From Quillaja saponaria (taxonomy: Eukaryota > Streptophyta > Magnoliopsida > Fabales > Quillajaceae), in the NCBI GenBank assembly GCA_029379385.1, contig CM055611.1:12408062-12472061 (forward strand): DNA of 64,000 nt. Direction: 5' to 3'. Made by a program: the position numbers and the translations under genes. The notes beneath the pieces are model-generated. The model made no database searches, had not been told where the DNA came from, and was given only the letters and a program-made list of their open reading frames with translations. Shown here piece by piece: positions 47,163 to 58,753 of the stretch. Numbering within the stretch: the first letter of the stretch is position 1; each line of letters opens with the position of its first letter.

Positions 47163-48429
47163 GTTAGTAACCTTATTTTCACTCAATCAAGTTTACAGTT
47201 CAACTAACGCATGTATTGGAAAGTGCTAGCGTCTTTACTTCTTTTCCATGCTATGTGTCGCCTACTATAACTATATCTTCTGAAGGAAATTAAAAGGCAT
47301 TCTGTACTCCAACAAGTTAAACTAGATTAGGCAATTGCAGGATAAGTTGTTTAACTTCATGGTTTTCCTAAAAGAGTTAGGGTCCTTGAAAGATGATAGG
47401 TGAAGAAGATGCAAGTTTTTTTTCTTACAGAGAACTACAAGTGGCATTATACTATAAAACTTGAAAAGAGGAGATACATATGAAACTCATCTCAATGAGG
47501 AGGTAGGGAACTGCTAAAACTTCTTCCATAGGATTTCTCTAGCCCATATGCTAATACCTTTGATGAGGATAGAGGAGTTACCCTATATAGCCAGTATGTC
47601 AATATTTTCATTTGATTTTTCTTCCTGTGTTCAAAAGGATTCTTATTCTCCTTGCCATCCACTATTCTAATCTCCCCTGATCCCTCTATTTTTTGGTATC
47701 TTATACATACAATATAGAATAAGAATAGATACTTCTATACTCGCTTTATAATTATTGGTCCGTCTAAGTTCTATAAATTATTCAATGGTAGAAATAAGTG
47801 GATAAATATTTAATCTATACTATTATAAAAACTAAAATAAATGAATAGTGTCCTGTTCACCTTTTTTTAAATGACTTATTTGAAATAAATTTTATATATG
47901 ATCGTTGATACCTCACCCTCTACTGGCAGTGAGTATACTAAGATGAGTTACACACAAGTAACATGTAATGTCATATACGACCCAACAAACGTGAAAAGAT
48001 AGCTAGTGTCCTAATATCACTAAAATAAAATATAGAAGCAGTCGCGTACTATACTGTAAATAAAAATTATTACACATGTATGTGTGTGCTTATATATATC
48101 GACATGCACTTAGATATGATACATCAATGTTTTTGCAAGCTCATGCATGTGAATACATATGCACATGCACATAGATCTTGCTCCTCCCCATCCCCTACAC
48201 AGTAACTTGTTACAAAGCTTTTTCTTTTATAACAAAAGAAAAGAAATATTATTGAGAAGAAGTACAAGGAGGACAATAAATCCACTTAAATCATTGACAA
48301 CAAAATTATCAATTGCCACTTTTTTTGGGATGATTCAAGCCCTTGAATAAAATCATATTAAGTATCGTGTCCATTCTTGATTCTACAAATATCACCAAGT
48401 TAATATAAAAACAAAGAAAACGAAAAGAG
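47163..48429. other. NFS2 pseudogene intron, left of the LTR
   Basis: No coding sequence seen. This is where the exon encoding the FEAGTPAIG region would be expected, and I could not find it. The target duplication of the following LTR (AAGAG, 48425-48429) closes the stretch. Confidence 0.5.
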
Positions 48430-51187
48430 TATCATAACCCTTTAAATTTAATATCGTAAAATTTAATTTTATACATAATATAAATTTTTGTTATAAAATA
48501 AATATATTAAATAAATAATAATATAATTGAACATGATATAAATCGATATTTATAAAATAGATTTTAGATTATTCACGTAGATTTTAAAATATTATACTTA
48601 AATTATTATGAATTCATAAATATTAATTCTTACGTAAACAAATTAAGTGGAGATATTACTTATATATAATTATTAGTAGGTGAATTAAGGTCCACCACAC
48701 ATTGTAAAACAATGGAAATAAAGTGGCCACACATGTATATTTTATTGTTTTCTTTGGATCTTCTTTTCTCTTCCTTACACCGACATTAGGCTGGAGTTTT
48801 CTCCCTGTTTTGGTGCTCGGCTATTTCATTTTTCTTCCCCTGCTACTTGCGTGTGGTCTTGGTCGTGTGAATTACTAAGCAAATAAGTGAATTAATCTTC
48901 TTTCCTAGTTACTCCTTCTTGCTTTTAGTTTCCTCTAGTTTAGTTGAGCCTTGGGTCTTGGTTAGTTGTGTATGTTGACCGTTATAGAAGCTGTGATAGT
49001 AGCCATGGTTGAAGCTTGAAGCAGTAAAAACCGCGAGCCTCCTTTTCAGCTGGATTTTTGGAATTTATGGTGAGCTTCCGTGAGATTTAAGAAGTGTTAG
49101 TGAAGCTGTATTGCGTAGAAGTGAGTGAGAGATTCGGGCTGGCTTTATACTCTGTTTTTCAGCTCCTTATAGTGGAAGGAAGTGAGGTAGCTACTGCATT
49201 TCCAGCAAGTGCGTGCAAGCAAGAAGGGCTGGGTGCATAAATTTTTCTTGTTGCCGTGGGCTTGCTTGGTGATTGGTGAGTTTGATTGGTAGTTAGTTAG
49301 CTGTAGCTTTGTTAGATTCCTTTATATTATGATAGTTGATGAATTAGAGCTAAGGGTTAAGGAATATGGTAAGTAAAAGTTTAAGATCAATGAACTTACA
49401 GGATGAGCAAATAATTATTGGAAAAGGTTTCCTTGAAATTCAGGGATAGGGATATTAAAATTTTTCAAGTTCAAGTTTTTGGTAAACAATAATTTGGACT
49501 TGAAATTGATGATAGAAAGAAAGTAGTATGGAATTAAAGTGTGACGTTAAATTCTTGATATATATAAATATATCCATCTTAAAGAAAGTAATTAACATCT
49601 TTAGGATTGGGCATAAGAGTGTTAGAAAGGAATGTGTGGAGTTTATGATATTCTTTAGTTGATTAATAAAATTGTTAAAGTAAGTTTAATTATAACTTGA
49701 CATATATAGGTTTTAATTAGTTAAAACATGTAATAAATATATATATATATATAGCTTAAGTTTTTTTTTATTCAATTCAAATAGTGAATTTAATTTCGAT
49801 CTAATGGTTGTAACATGGTGTGGGATTCCTTGGTAAAAGAATAAGTAAACATATATCAATATGCAAGAAAATTTAATATACCTTAAGACACTTGATAAAT
49901 GTTTATAAAGAATTAATTTTTATTTAGGATGTAAAATATATGTTGGATTAAATAAGTAAGAAATTAATTGTAAAATAATTATTTCGAATATTACATGAAC
50001 CTATGATTTTTAGCTTCGGATGGGAATGAGGACACTCGGGCATTGTCATGGTCTAGATGGAATGACAAGTCTCGTCCTTGAATTTTGTGAGTGAATTACG
50101 TACTTTTTGGTTGTTAGATTTTTATATGCAATTATATGTTTATTTGAATATGTGTGCTATATGGAAAGTAAGTTAGTGGAGTATTTCAGTAATTTATTTG
50201 AATTATGTTTGTTTAAGATTGATGGCTGTGTTTGACATTGGTTGTGGTTGATAAGAGCCAACTCATGAACATTTTCTGGAAAATGATTTTTATCTCTGAA
50301 ATTAAGATACAGGTGCACCTAGGATACCCTGATTTAAAATCATGAGAAATTCTGATTCTAATAAATATTTTTTTCAATTGAGTATTCAGCCCCGGTGGGA
50401 TGAATTGTGTACGGAGATTAATTTGTTGTGCGGCGCGTAAATGCCCGGTGGGGGGTGATATTGTTGTGCAGGGCTGGGTTACTTGTTGGCCCTTTGCTTG
50501 CTTGCATGTTTTGATCGTTTTGTATGAATTGGTTGTTATATTGAAAAATGTTAAATATATGAATCGTGATTGTATGATAATTATAAGTACATGCAAGTGA
50601 AATAAATTTAAGCATGAGATTAATTAGTGATATATGTATTGGGTGATGCTAGTACCCTCTGGGTACGTGGTTTGCTCACTGAGTCTTTATGACTCATTCC
50701 TTCTTCTGTGGTTGTTTTTTTTAGTATCAGGAAAATCCTGTTCGCTGTGTCAAGATTTGTTACCTACCGATATTATTGCGGCAAGTTATATCTCGAAGTC
50801 ACATACTTGAAGCTGATAGGGCGACACTTGCAGTCATTTTAGGCGTAATGCTTTGTTGTGTATATTGAGTTAACTATATTCAAGGTGTGGTTAGGAGTAG
50901 AGCTCCTCTGAGTATTTTGATATTATGGTTTAATCGTGAATTATACCAAGTTATTGGTGTATATGCTGTTGGCCAGGATCCACTTATTAGGGATCTCTGC
51001 CAAGCTGGAAGTAAATATTTATGTCTCGTAGACTGATTATGTCTATATTTTGATTCAGATAAGTTTTCTTGGTCTTAACTATAAATTGTGTAAGAGTCAG
51101 TTGTATTTGGTCATTGTCGATTCAGGGTTACGGAGGTTTAGGTATCTATTTTTCCGGCCAGTCATACCATCATACGAGGGTGTGACA
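48430..51187 (+). mobile_element. solo LTR, 2.76 kb, TSD AAGAG, in NFS2 intron
   Basis: It starts TATCATAACCC (TG mutated to TA) and ends GAGGGTGTGACA, between perfect AAGAG duplications (48425-48429 and 51188-51192). The 3' 1.2 kb aligns closely with the solo LTR at 6662-10338 (GCGCGTAAATGCCCGGT, GGGGTGATA, GGCTGGGTTACT). The 5' part, including a GC-richer segment at 48780-49290, does not. Hairpins at 50652-50666 and 50680-50696 are both perfect. It has no internal region, so it is a solo LTR. Confidence 0.9.
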
Positions 51188-52489
51188 AAGAGAAAGAAAA
51201 AGAAGTGTAGTAAGATGAAGTAGAAAACATTTTCACATGCATCCAACGGATTCAAAATCATGGTTGCACGTTCAATGTACTTGAATTAATGATTGAGGAT
51301 TTAGTTTAGTATATTGAGATTTTGTCCACATAACTACTGACCCATTTGCATAAAGATATTTGAATTGGCCAGTTTGGAAAATAGCATTGCCGTTACTTTT
51401 TATAGTTAAATCCTCATGAAATATTTGCCTTTCGTGTATTTTTGCTACATGCCTTAATGACATTCGGTTGTACATGTCATCTTTGGTTTTCTATATAAGC
51501 AATTCTCCTCTTCTTTATGAAATGAATAAATTCGGATAAGATATAAGCTTAATTTATCACAAAAAGGAAATGCATTAGAAAGACTTGAGGTTATTATTAA
51601 AAATAAAAAATAAAAAACAGTGTTTCTATATTGCCTTTTTTTTATTTTTCCGTCGTTTTATTCTATTTTCCTGGAGTGAAGATTCAATATTTCACCTCAT
51701 ATGAGCTAGTTGAAGTGAAAAACTCATGAGGGAGTTGAATTCCTTTATATGTACCAGTTGATTGCATGCCGTAATATTTGAATAAGTTTGAATTTACTAG
51801 TGAAGTTTCATTGCAAAATGTAAGCTTTCTTTTCATTATTTCTTGTTATATGATTGAGAATTATTAGATACCAATTATTTAGTTAATTGTGATTGGCAAT
51901 TTTGATTTAGTGATATTCTTTGGGGTAACATCAATATGTGTGTATCTTCTATTACAGTTAGTTAATCTTCATATAAAATATATGTTCTCAAGACGGAGCT
52001 GGCTAAATATCTATACGAAAGCCTTCTTTCAGTCCCCAGTATTCACTTCTATGGGCCAGCACCTTCAGAAAATGTCCAAAGAGCAGCTCTTTGTTCTTTC
52101 AATGTTTAGAATGTCCACCTAACTGATCTTGCCTGATTTCTGGACCAACAGGTATTGTCCAGACAAATGTTATCGCAATTGTAGATATGTGAATTGAACA
52201 TCTTTAGTATATACTCACTCATCAATAGCCCCTATTTTTCCATTACAAGATTCTCTCAGTTGTTATTATCTTAGGCCATTTTCTTGATTGTTGAATACGA
52301 AGTGATAATTCCTTTCAGCATGGAGTGGCAATCAGATCTGGTCACCATTGTGCCCAACCCCTCCACGACTATTTAGGAGTCAATGCCAGTGCGCGTGCTA
52401 GCCTCTACTTCTACAACACAAGGGAGGACGTTGACGTCTTTATCCAGACCCTTAATGATACAGTCAGCTTCTTCAATTCATTCAAGTAG

Positions 52490-53985
52490 ATTTATGTTTT
52501 GCCTCTCAACTTAATTCAACTGTTCTGTCGGACAGAGAAACAGCTTCATGAATCAGAAATCATGTTAGTTCACTCAAGTTATTTTCCTTCTCTTTACAAT
52601 GAGAGTGCATTTTTCTTTTTTCACTTTTTATTTATGAAAAAACAGGTATAGTGTGAATCCTCTGCCCTAAGATGTAGTAAACTACTTTGTCCAGAGAAAA
52701 GGCATAAGGTTATTCCATATTTGAACGGGCTATGTCATACAAATTAGAGACATTGTGCCCTATATGTAAGTGCTCTCATTTCTAACTTGTCCTGGCAATG
52801 GAAAGGTTAAACTCCAGATAGTGATTGTTAAACAAAATTCAAAACCGATATGCAGAAAAAGGGCCTTATTGAATTTTCACAAGTGAATGAATATTGTTTT
52901 GCCTTTGTTGTAGTTTATCTTGTCCATCAAATTTCACCATGTGAAAGCGTTCCCGAAAGAAAGAAAAACAAAAAAAATGTGTTGACATAAAATTTAAGAC
53001 TTATGTTTTTAATAATTAATTAATATATATTTAAAATAGTAAATTACAACTACTATAATAAATAAACATTGTATTTTATACTTTATATTAATGACCTTAT
53101 TATATTTAATGTGGCCCATTATAATTAATGAATATTTCTTTATCAAAAAATTAAACATGAGAGTACCTATTAAGGCTGTGTTTGGTCGTATGGATATAAT
53201 AAAATACTAGAACATATCTTATAATAATTAATAAAGATTCAGATATATGCAGATAAGGCTTTATCTTATCCCATGTTTGGTGCGTAATTGATAAAAGGCA
53301 AGATATGACTGAATTATCTTTTAAACAGTTTGGTGTAAATATAAAAAAACTGTAATATTATTTTGACAAATTTATTACTGAACAGAAGAATTATATAACT
53401 CATATAGATTTATATTTTGTTATATTTTTGTTTATATATATATATATATATATGATTATAGCTATTTTATGTTATTTGTTAGTATGAATTGTTGATTATT
53501 GCATTAATTGCTCGTATGAAATTTAGATGATAGTACAAAACTATTCACATGGACACTTGACCTATACTCACATATGTCGAATCAATTAATCAAACAACGG
53601 ATTCTAAGTTTAACAATATTGTAATATCAAATAGGAGATTCTAACTTTATTCAAATATTAAAATTCCATGTCCCAATATTACAATTATAACTCACAAATA
53701 AGACAACATTAATCACGGAAAGACTTGAACCTAGGATGATTGACAACAACAATCTACAAATTAAAGTACGCTGTAAGCTTGTTTAGATAATTCAAACTCT
53801 ATGACCACAAATAAAAATAAAGCCAAGGTCTAATCCCAATCTAACATATATACAAACAAACATTTTAATCTCCCAAAAAAAAAAAAAAAAAAAAACTCCT
53901 TTCATTAAGCAAGCACATGCTGTTCTGTTCCTTAATTCCTCATCAGAAAAAATCTCATTTTCTAAATTTGGACTCTTTAACTTAC
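52490..53985. other. 3' flank of NFS2 pseudogene and AT-rich spacer
   Basis: The first 300 bp are probably former 3' UTR. Beyond that I see only AT-rich sequence, a (TA)n run (53435-53452) and a 22-nt A run near 53874-53895. Confidence 0.4.
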
Positions 53986-54197
53986 CTGTTTCCAACTTCA
54001 TTAATGGCTTTATTCTTGCCCTCCAATGCAAAAGTCCGATGTAAATCAAATGAATATCTTTCACAGAAACAAGACCAGTTATCTCCACTTTCACCACATC
54101 CATCACAACCATAGGATCCCCAAGCCACAACCAGTTCATGCTTCTCATGCAGAGGATGCTTGATAGATTTTGGAAATCCTTTTGGCATTTCCTCATG
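53986..54197 (-). pseudogene. nucleoredoxin-like DC1-domain exon, isolated
   Basis: On the minus strand the stretch starts after TTTTTCTCTAG and ends GAAACAG|GTAAGT, a textbook acceptor and donor. It encodes HEEMPKGFPKSIKHPLHEKH, then ELVVAWGSYGCDGCGESGDN, then WSCFCERYSFDLHRTFALEG. This is the C-terminal DC1 zinc-binding segment of plant nucleoredoxins (thioredoxin-fold redox enzymes). Two ligand positions are changed: the second Cys of C-x2-C after WS-x-C has become Tyr, and the Cys after LH has become Phe. No thioredoxin domains (WCPPC type) were found within the window on this strand. It is most likely a lone exon remnant; a gene with exons outside my recognition cannot be excluded. Confidence 0.7.
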
Positions 54198-54213
54198 CTA
54201 GAGAAAAATTAAA

Positions 54214-54323
54214 ATAGAAAATAAAGAAATGGGGTGATTATTAAAGAAAGTATAATCAAATATTAATGATAGAAAATAAGGAAATGAGGTGATTATTTAA
54301 AAAAGTATAATCAAATATCAATG
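54214..54323. repeat. 55-bp tandem duplication
   Basis: Two adjacent 55-bp units (54214-54268 and 54269-54323) begin ATAGAAAATAA and end AATCAAATATYAATG. They lie just upstream (minus-strand sense) of the DC1 exon, in its intron. Confidence 0.9.
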
Positions 54324-55254
54324 TATCATCATTTATAATTCATAATCAAGTTTCATTCTCCTATTAATCTATTATGTATAAACGAAATAATAGTAACTTG
54401 GCATAAAGGTATTGACATGTTAATTTTTGTTAACATGAGAATGAAGAAAGAATTAAATATTGTTTTAGGATTTTTTTTTTAATTTTGGAAAATGTTCAAT
54501 TAAACTCATAAAGTCAAAATTATGAGGGAATACTAATTTCATCACGTAACAAGATGTGAATATCTTTTAATTATAAATATAAATTAATATAACTAATTTT
54601 TATCTTCTTCAAGATTATTTCAATGTTTATTTTAGCCTTTAAAAAAAAAATATTGTTGTCAATTTTATTTTTTAGAATTAAAGTTTTTCAATCAAGGTAA
54701 ATATTTTTATAAATTAAATCCATTGTCAATATGCATAAAATGAAACCTAAGTTTGTCTTCTTTGTCCAGAGTGGTACATCTCCAATAGTTGAAACTTTAA
54801 ACTTAAAGATAACCATCCTCATTAAAATATCACGACGACCACAGATGTATGGATATATGGGAAAATGGGGACATGCTGTTTATTTCGAAGTAAGTGAGAA
54901 TTCCGATAAATTAAGACCAAAAACTATTTCATTTTAAATGGGGAATGTAATTTGACCTTTTTTTTTTAATTTCATCTTAAAGGCTAAAACTATCATATTT
55001 GGTCAAATTCATTTTGAAAGTTTTTTTTTTTTAATTTATTTATCAATTTTGTCTTAAAATATCTAAATCATTAAAAATATTAATTTCAGAATATTAGATG
55101 GGGGCAATGGATAGGAGTGAGAAAGCATATTTAAATATTTTTTTATAAACTTAGCACACATGTGATAAAAATATTATATTTAGATCATATTAATAATTTT
55201 CATTCAAAATATTGTTAGTAAGTTAGAATGTGAGTAACATCACAAAAAAATCTA

Positions 55255-55286
<32 letters not shown>

Positions 55287-56859
55287 ATTGAATAAAAAGA
55301 GTGACACTTTAATGAGAGTAGATTTTATTTTTGCTTATAAAGGAGGGACATCCTCTTTCAGTCACCTGTGAAGAAAATTAAAACAGAAAGTAATAGAGAA
55401 TCAAAGAAAGCTGCCAACAAGATGAAGAAGAAGAATCATAAACTCATAAGTAAATTTTTCTTGAAAATTGGTGGGTTAATATTTTTTCCTTTACAACGTT
55501 GAAATCTATATATATATATTATAGAACTCAGTCAATTGTAAATAAATCTTACACTTTTTATGTTTGAAACAAATAAATTATTGTATAATTTAGATGAAAT
55601 AGATTTGAAATATATATTTTCTTAAATTTTAAATTTTACAAAAAATAGATAGAATTTTATTTTGTAAATTTCATTTGAGATTAGTAAGTAGTAATCACAT
55701 TTTAAATATAAATTTTATCCTTATTCCTTTATTATCTTTATCAGTCTTATTTCAATGAATTTCCATAACTTATTGTGTAGTTGTGGATGTGCTTCATGGT
55801 AGTTTTTTTTGGTGGGATCATGTGCTTTATCAGGTGATAATAATCTCAGTTTAATATTTTAATCACAATACTGAAATCATTGTGTAGGCCGTGGAGCTTT
55901 TTTAAAGTGCATTGGCCCTCTGGCCCTATGCAAATTTTACTACAACCAGAGAGATATTCACCACAACTTTTTTTAAAGACAATTTTTATGGACTTTTATT
56001 TAACTAAATGTTGTATATCATTTAATTGAGATTGATAAACAGTCATTAATTTATTGTGATTTTTCTGTCTTATTTTCTTAACAAATTATTGTGTCTAAGT
56101 TCACCAATAATTTAATCCTCTCACTTTTGTTGTAGCCTGTATAAGCAGGAAGTAGATACAAGTTTAACTAAAATAGATGTCAAGGAGAAAATTGCGTTGT
56201 TCTTCTACACGAGTTAAAAAAAATAAAATTAATTGATAAACTAAAGAAGAAGAAAATGATTCAGGTTTCCGACGGAGAAGAAGATAAAGCAAACTGCAAT
56301 TGATTTGTGAGCTGAAGACTAAGGGAACGTAATAATTTGTGAATCTTATAGGTGGCTCCATCCCTGACTACCAAGTATATATGAGATAGTCATTTCTAAA
56401 ATAGAATATAGACAAAATAATATTTGCTATGTCATTAAAGTATCACTCTTTTTTATTAAAAATATATATTATTATTTTATTTATTTTAGCTCATAACTTA
56501 TTAATGTTTATAATAATTTTTTTGAACCGAAACTAATAAAATTTGGACAAAAATTATTGTTTAGCTTAAATTATTATATTTGTCACGCAATGTTGTGTTG
56601 TCAAAAAGAAAATATTTTTAGTGTATAAATATATCTTTACCTTCATATAAAACTATCATATTTTATCAAATTCATTTTATAAATATTAATTTTTTTTGTT
56701 GATTTAGTAACTATAGTTACCAATATATCTCATAGCAATATGATTGACTTCTTTCTTTGTGTTGATATGTAGTATTTCCACGTGATACAGTCAAAGAGTT
56801 AAAGATTACATTATGAAGTACAACAAATCAAATATAAGAAAATGTTTCTACCAAAAAAA
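54324..56859. other. AT-rich intergenic stretch
   Basis: No gene recognised on either strand. A (TA)n run lies at 55255-55281. Short open frames at 54731-54937 (plus) and 56164-56361 (minus) show no family features. Confidence 0.5.
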
Positions 56860-58022
56860 TATAAGAAAATGTCACATAGAATTGACACATGGCAACCTTT
56901 TAATGATATTAAGTATGTTTATGTTTACTTATTATTATATTATTAAATATTATTTATAACAAAATTATCATCATTTTGTAGTTTTCCAATCTTTTATCTT
57001 CTAAATTTCCCCTTCTTTTACCCTTTTAATCTTCCATTATTTTCATTTATACCACCACTAGTTATAATTATGATAATTAATAATACTTTATAAAATTTCA
57101 TAACTCTAGACATTTCACTTTCATCTTTTCATCTAATTAGAAAATAATCTTTTCATTTTCTTCATTTAATGCAAAATATTCCCTATATCTCTCTTCATCA
57201 ACCTATTAATCGGTACATCTTCAAATGCTTGCCTCTACAAGTATAGAAGCCCTCCCCTTTCAATGGACCAACAGTGTCACCTACCTCATCTCTCTCTCTC
57301 TCTCTCTCCACAGATTTTTAGTGGCTTGCGTTTGAATGTTGCTTTTCTAGCGATGTACAAAAATATGATACAGTAAAAAATACTGAATTTTTTTAACCAT
57401 TTTATAAGGTAAGCTGCATGATGTGATATTTTAGTGATTGTTTCATTTACGCATGAAGTTTTTATTTGGTAAACTAATATAGAAGTATTCAAACTTTTTG
57501 TTTGACAATTTCTCTTTTGAAGGTTGTATGGTATCCTTATAGACTACAACTTTTTAGTACGAAGAAGATACCCAATTTGTTTATAATATTGCATATAAAA
57601 TTGAAGTACACTAAAATTATATATAAAAAAAAATTTATATAACTTCTTGATGATCTAGCAAGATAAGCAAATGCAAATTTTTCTTTTACAATAAAAATTT
57701 ATGTATTTAATTATTAATATATTATTTTATATTTTTAATTTGTAAAATTATATATTATAAACTACTTATTAACACGTGATAATTTTAAAAATTTCGCATG
57801 ACACCATTGAAATTCTCTATTATAATATGGATCAATCACTTTTTTACTCGAGTAACAAAAATATGTTAATGATCATTTGAAGAAATAGATAAGTGCAATA
57901 CATGAAATTGTCAAATTATCAAACAAAAAATATTTAAACTAAATAAATTATAATTAGATTAGATAAAAAATTATTTAAAAAAAGTAAATAAACCGAGTTA
58001 AGGAAGGTGAATGAAGCTTTCA

Positions 58023-58061
<39 letters not shown>

Positions 58062-58540
58062 AAAAAAAGAAGTGAAGTGAATTAAAGCAAAAATATCAAT
58101 TAAAAAATTACAAGAAAAAGGGTAAATAAGGTCTTCGCCAAAGAAAAAAAAAAAGAGTATGGTGAATAAAGTAAAGAGATCAACCAATGAGAAGATTAAA
58201 AGAAAAAATAAATAAATAAACCGACTTATGTAAGGTGAAAGAGGTGTCACACCTATCGCCTCCAACTCCAACTGTCGCTCCCACTGAACTTCTCTCTCTT
58301 CCTTTCAGTCTCTTTTTCTTTCTCCCTTCTACTATCTGTGTTCTCTAATTATGCCATGTCCACCCAATAAAACCCTAATTTTTTACACTCTTTCTTCACA
58401 GGTGTGTTGTCACTTTCTATTTCCCTTGTTTATGTATATGTGTTTTGTATTTGTTGGAAATTTTTGTTTTGGTGGGTTGATGTGGATTTTGATCGCTTGG
58501 TTTGTGTGATGATATTGTGGATCTGCTTGTTTGGTGGCAG
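56860..58540 (+). promoter_or_regulatory. 5' flank and 5' intron of eIF4G copy 2
   Basis: It is collinear with 24850-26304. The TATA word of copy 1 reads TATAGAAG here (57242-57249). A (CT)n run at 57286-57307 is extended relative to copy 1. The repeat array with AACCGAGTTAAGGAAGG lies at 57975-58242 and contains a 37-nt A run (about 58023-58059) where copy 1 has 10 A. The presumed first intron ends TTGGTGGCAG at 58540. Confidence 0.6.
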
Positions 58541-58753
58541 AGAAAACTGAGCAAAAAGGAATTTGGAGATAGAAAGCTACACGTTGGAGATGGAGCTGGA
58601 AATTTGGCCAAAAAGTACTCTCGGGATTTCCTCTTGATATTTGCAACGCAGTGTGTGGATTTTCCAGTGGGTTTTGAAATTGCAGCAGACACAGCTGAGG
58701 CCTTGATGAATGCTAATGTCAATGGATCCATTACAGTTGATGCACAAAGCTGA
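58541..58753 (+). pseudogene. duplicated eIF4E-binding segment of eIF4G, copy 2
   Basis: After the acceptor GGTGGCAG the frame reads RKLSKKEFGDRKLHVGDGAG, then NLAKKYSRDFLLIF, then QCVDFPVGFEIAADTAEALM, NANVNGS and a stop at 58751. It repeats the segment encoded at 60235-60400 of the same gene, including the eIF4E-binding motif YSRDFLL (58616-58636). Just after NANVNG the sequence jumps to the LQMMHKAEKK segment in another frame, so about 390 bp present in the full arrangement (60401-60788) are missing. The same join is present in copy 1, so it arose before the locus duplicated. Confidence 0.8.

Larger units (their letters stand above)
46655..52489 (+). pseudogene. NFS2: chloroplast cysteine desulfurase (NFS2/SufS-type) pseudogene
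   Basis: NFS2 is the PLP enzyme that removes sulfur from cysteine for plastid Fe-S cluster assembly. Exon remnants: 46655-46792 ([36 protein letters not shown], then DFLIASSHK with the PLP lysine), 46869-46945 (MCGPTGIG, then LYGKSDLLSSMPPFLG after a 4-bp insertion), 47099-47162 (GGGEMFFDVFFDHSTYAEPP), 51991-52151 (ELAKYLYESLLSVPS, FYGPAPSENVQRAALCSFNV, stop, NVHLTDLA) and 52319-52489 ([20 protein letters not shown] with the catalytic Cys, to SFFNSFK and a stop). Disabling changes are a deletion after VDVQ, a GC donor at 46793, the insertion in exon 2, and GAG to TAG plus an indel in exon 4. The exon for the FEAGTPAIGEAIGLG region and all 5' exons are missing. A solo LTR sits in the intron at 48430. 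The last exon is intact. Confidence 0.9.

Noticed and set aside
53165..53285. Possible MITE with GTGTTTGGT-type ends
   Set aside because: Both words (GCTGTGTTTGGTCG and CATGTTTGGTGCG) are in the same orientation, so they do not form an inverted repeat, and no target duplication was found.
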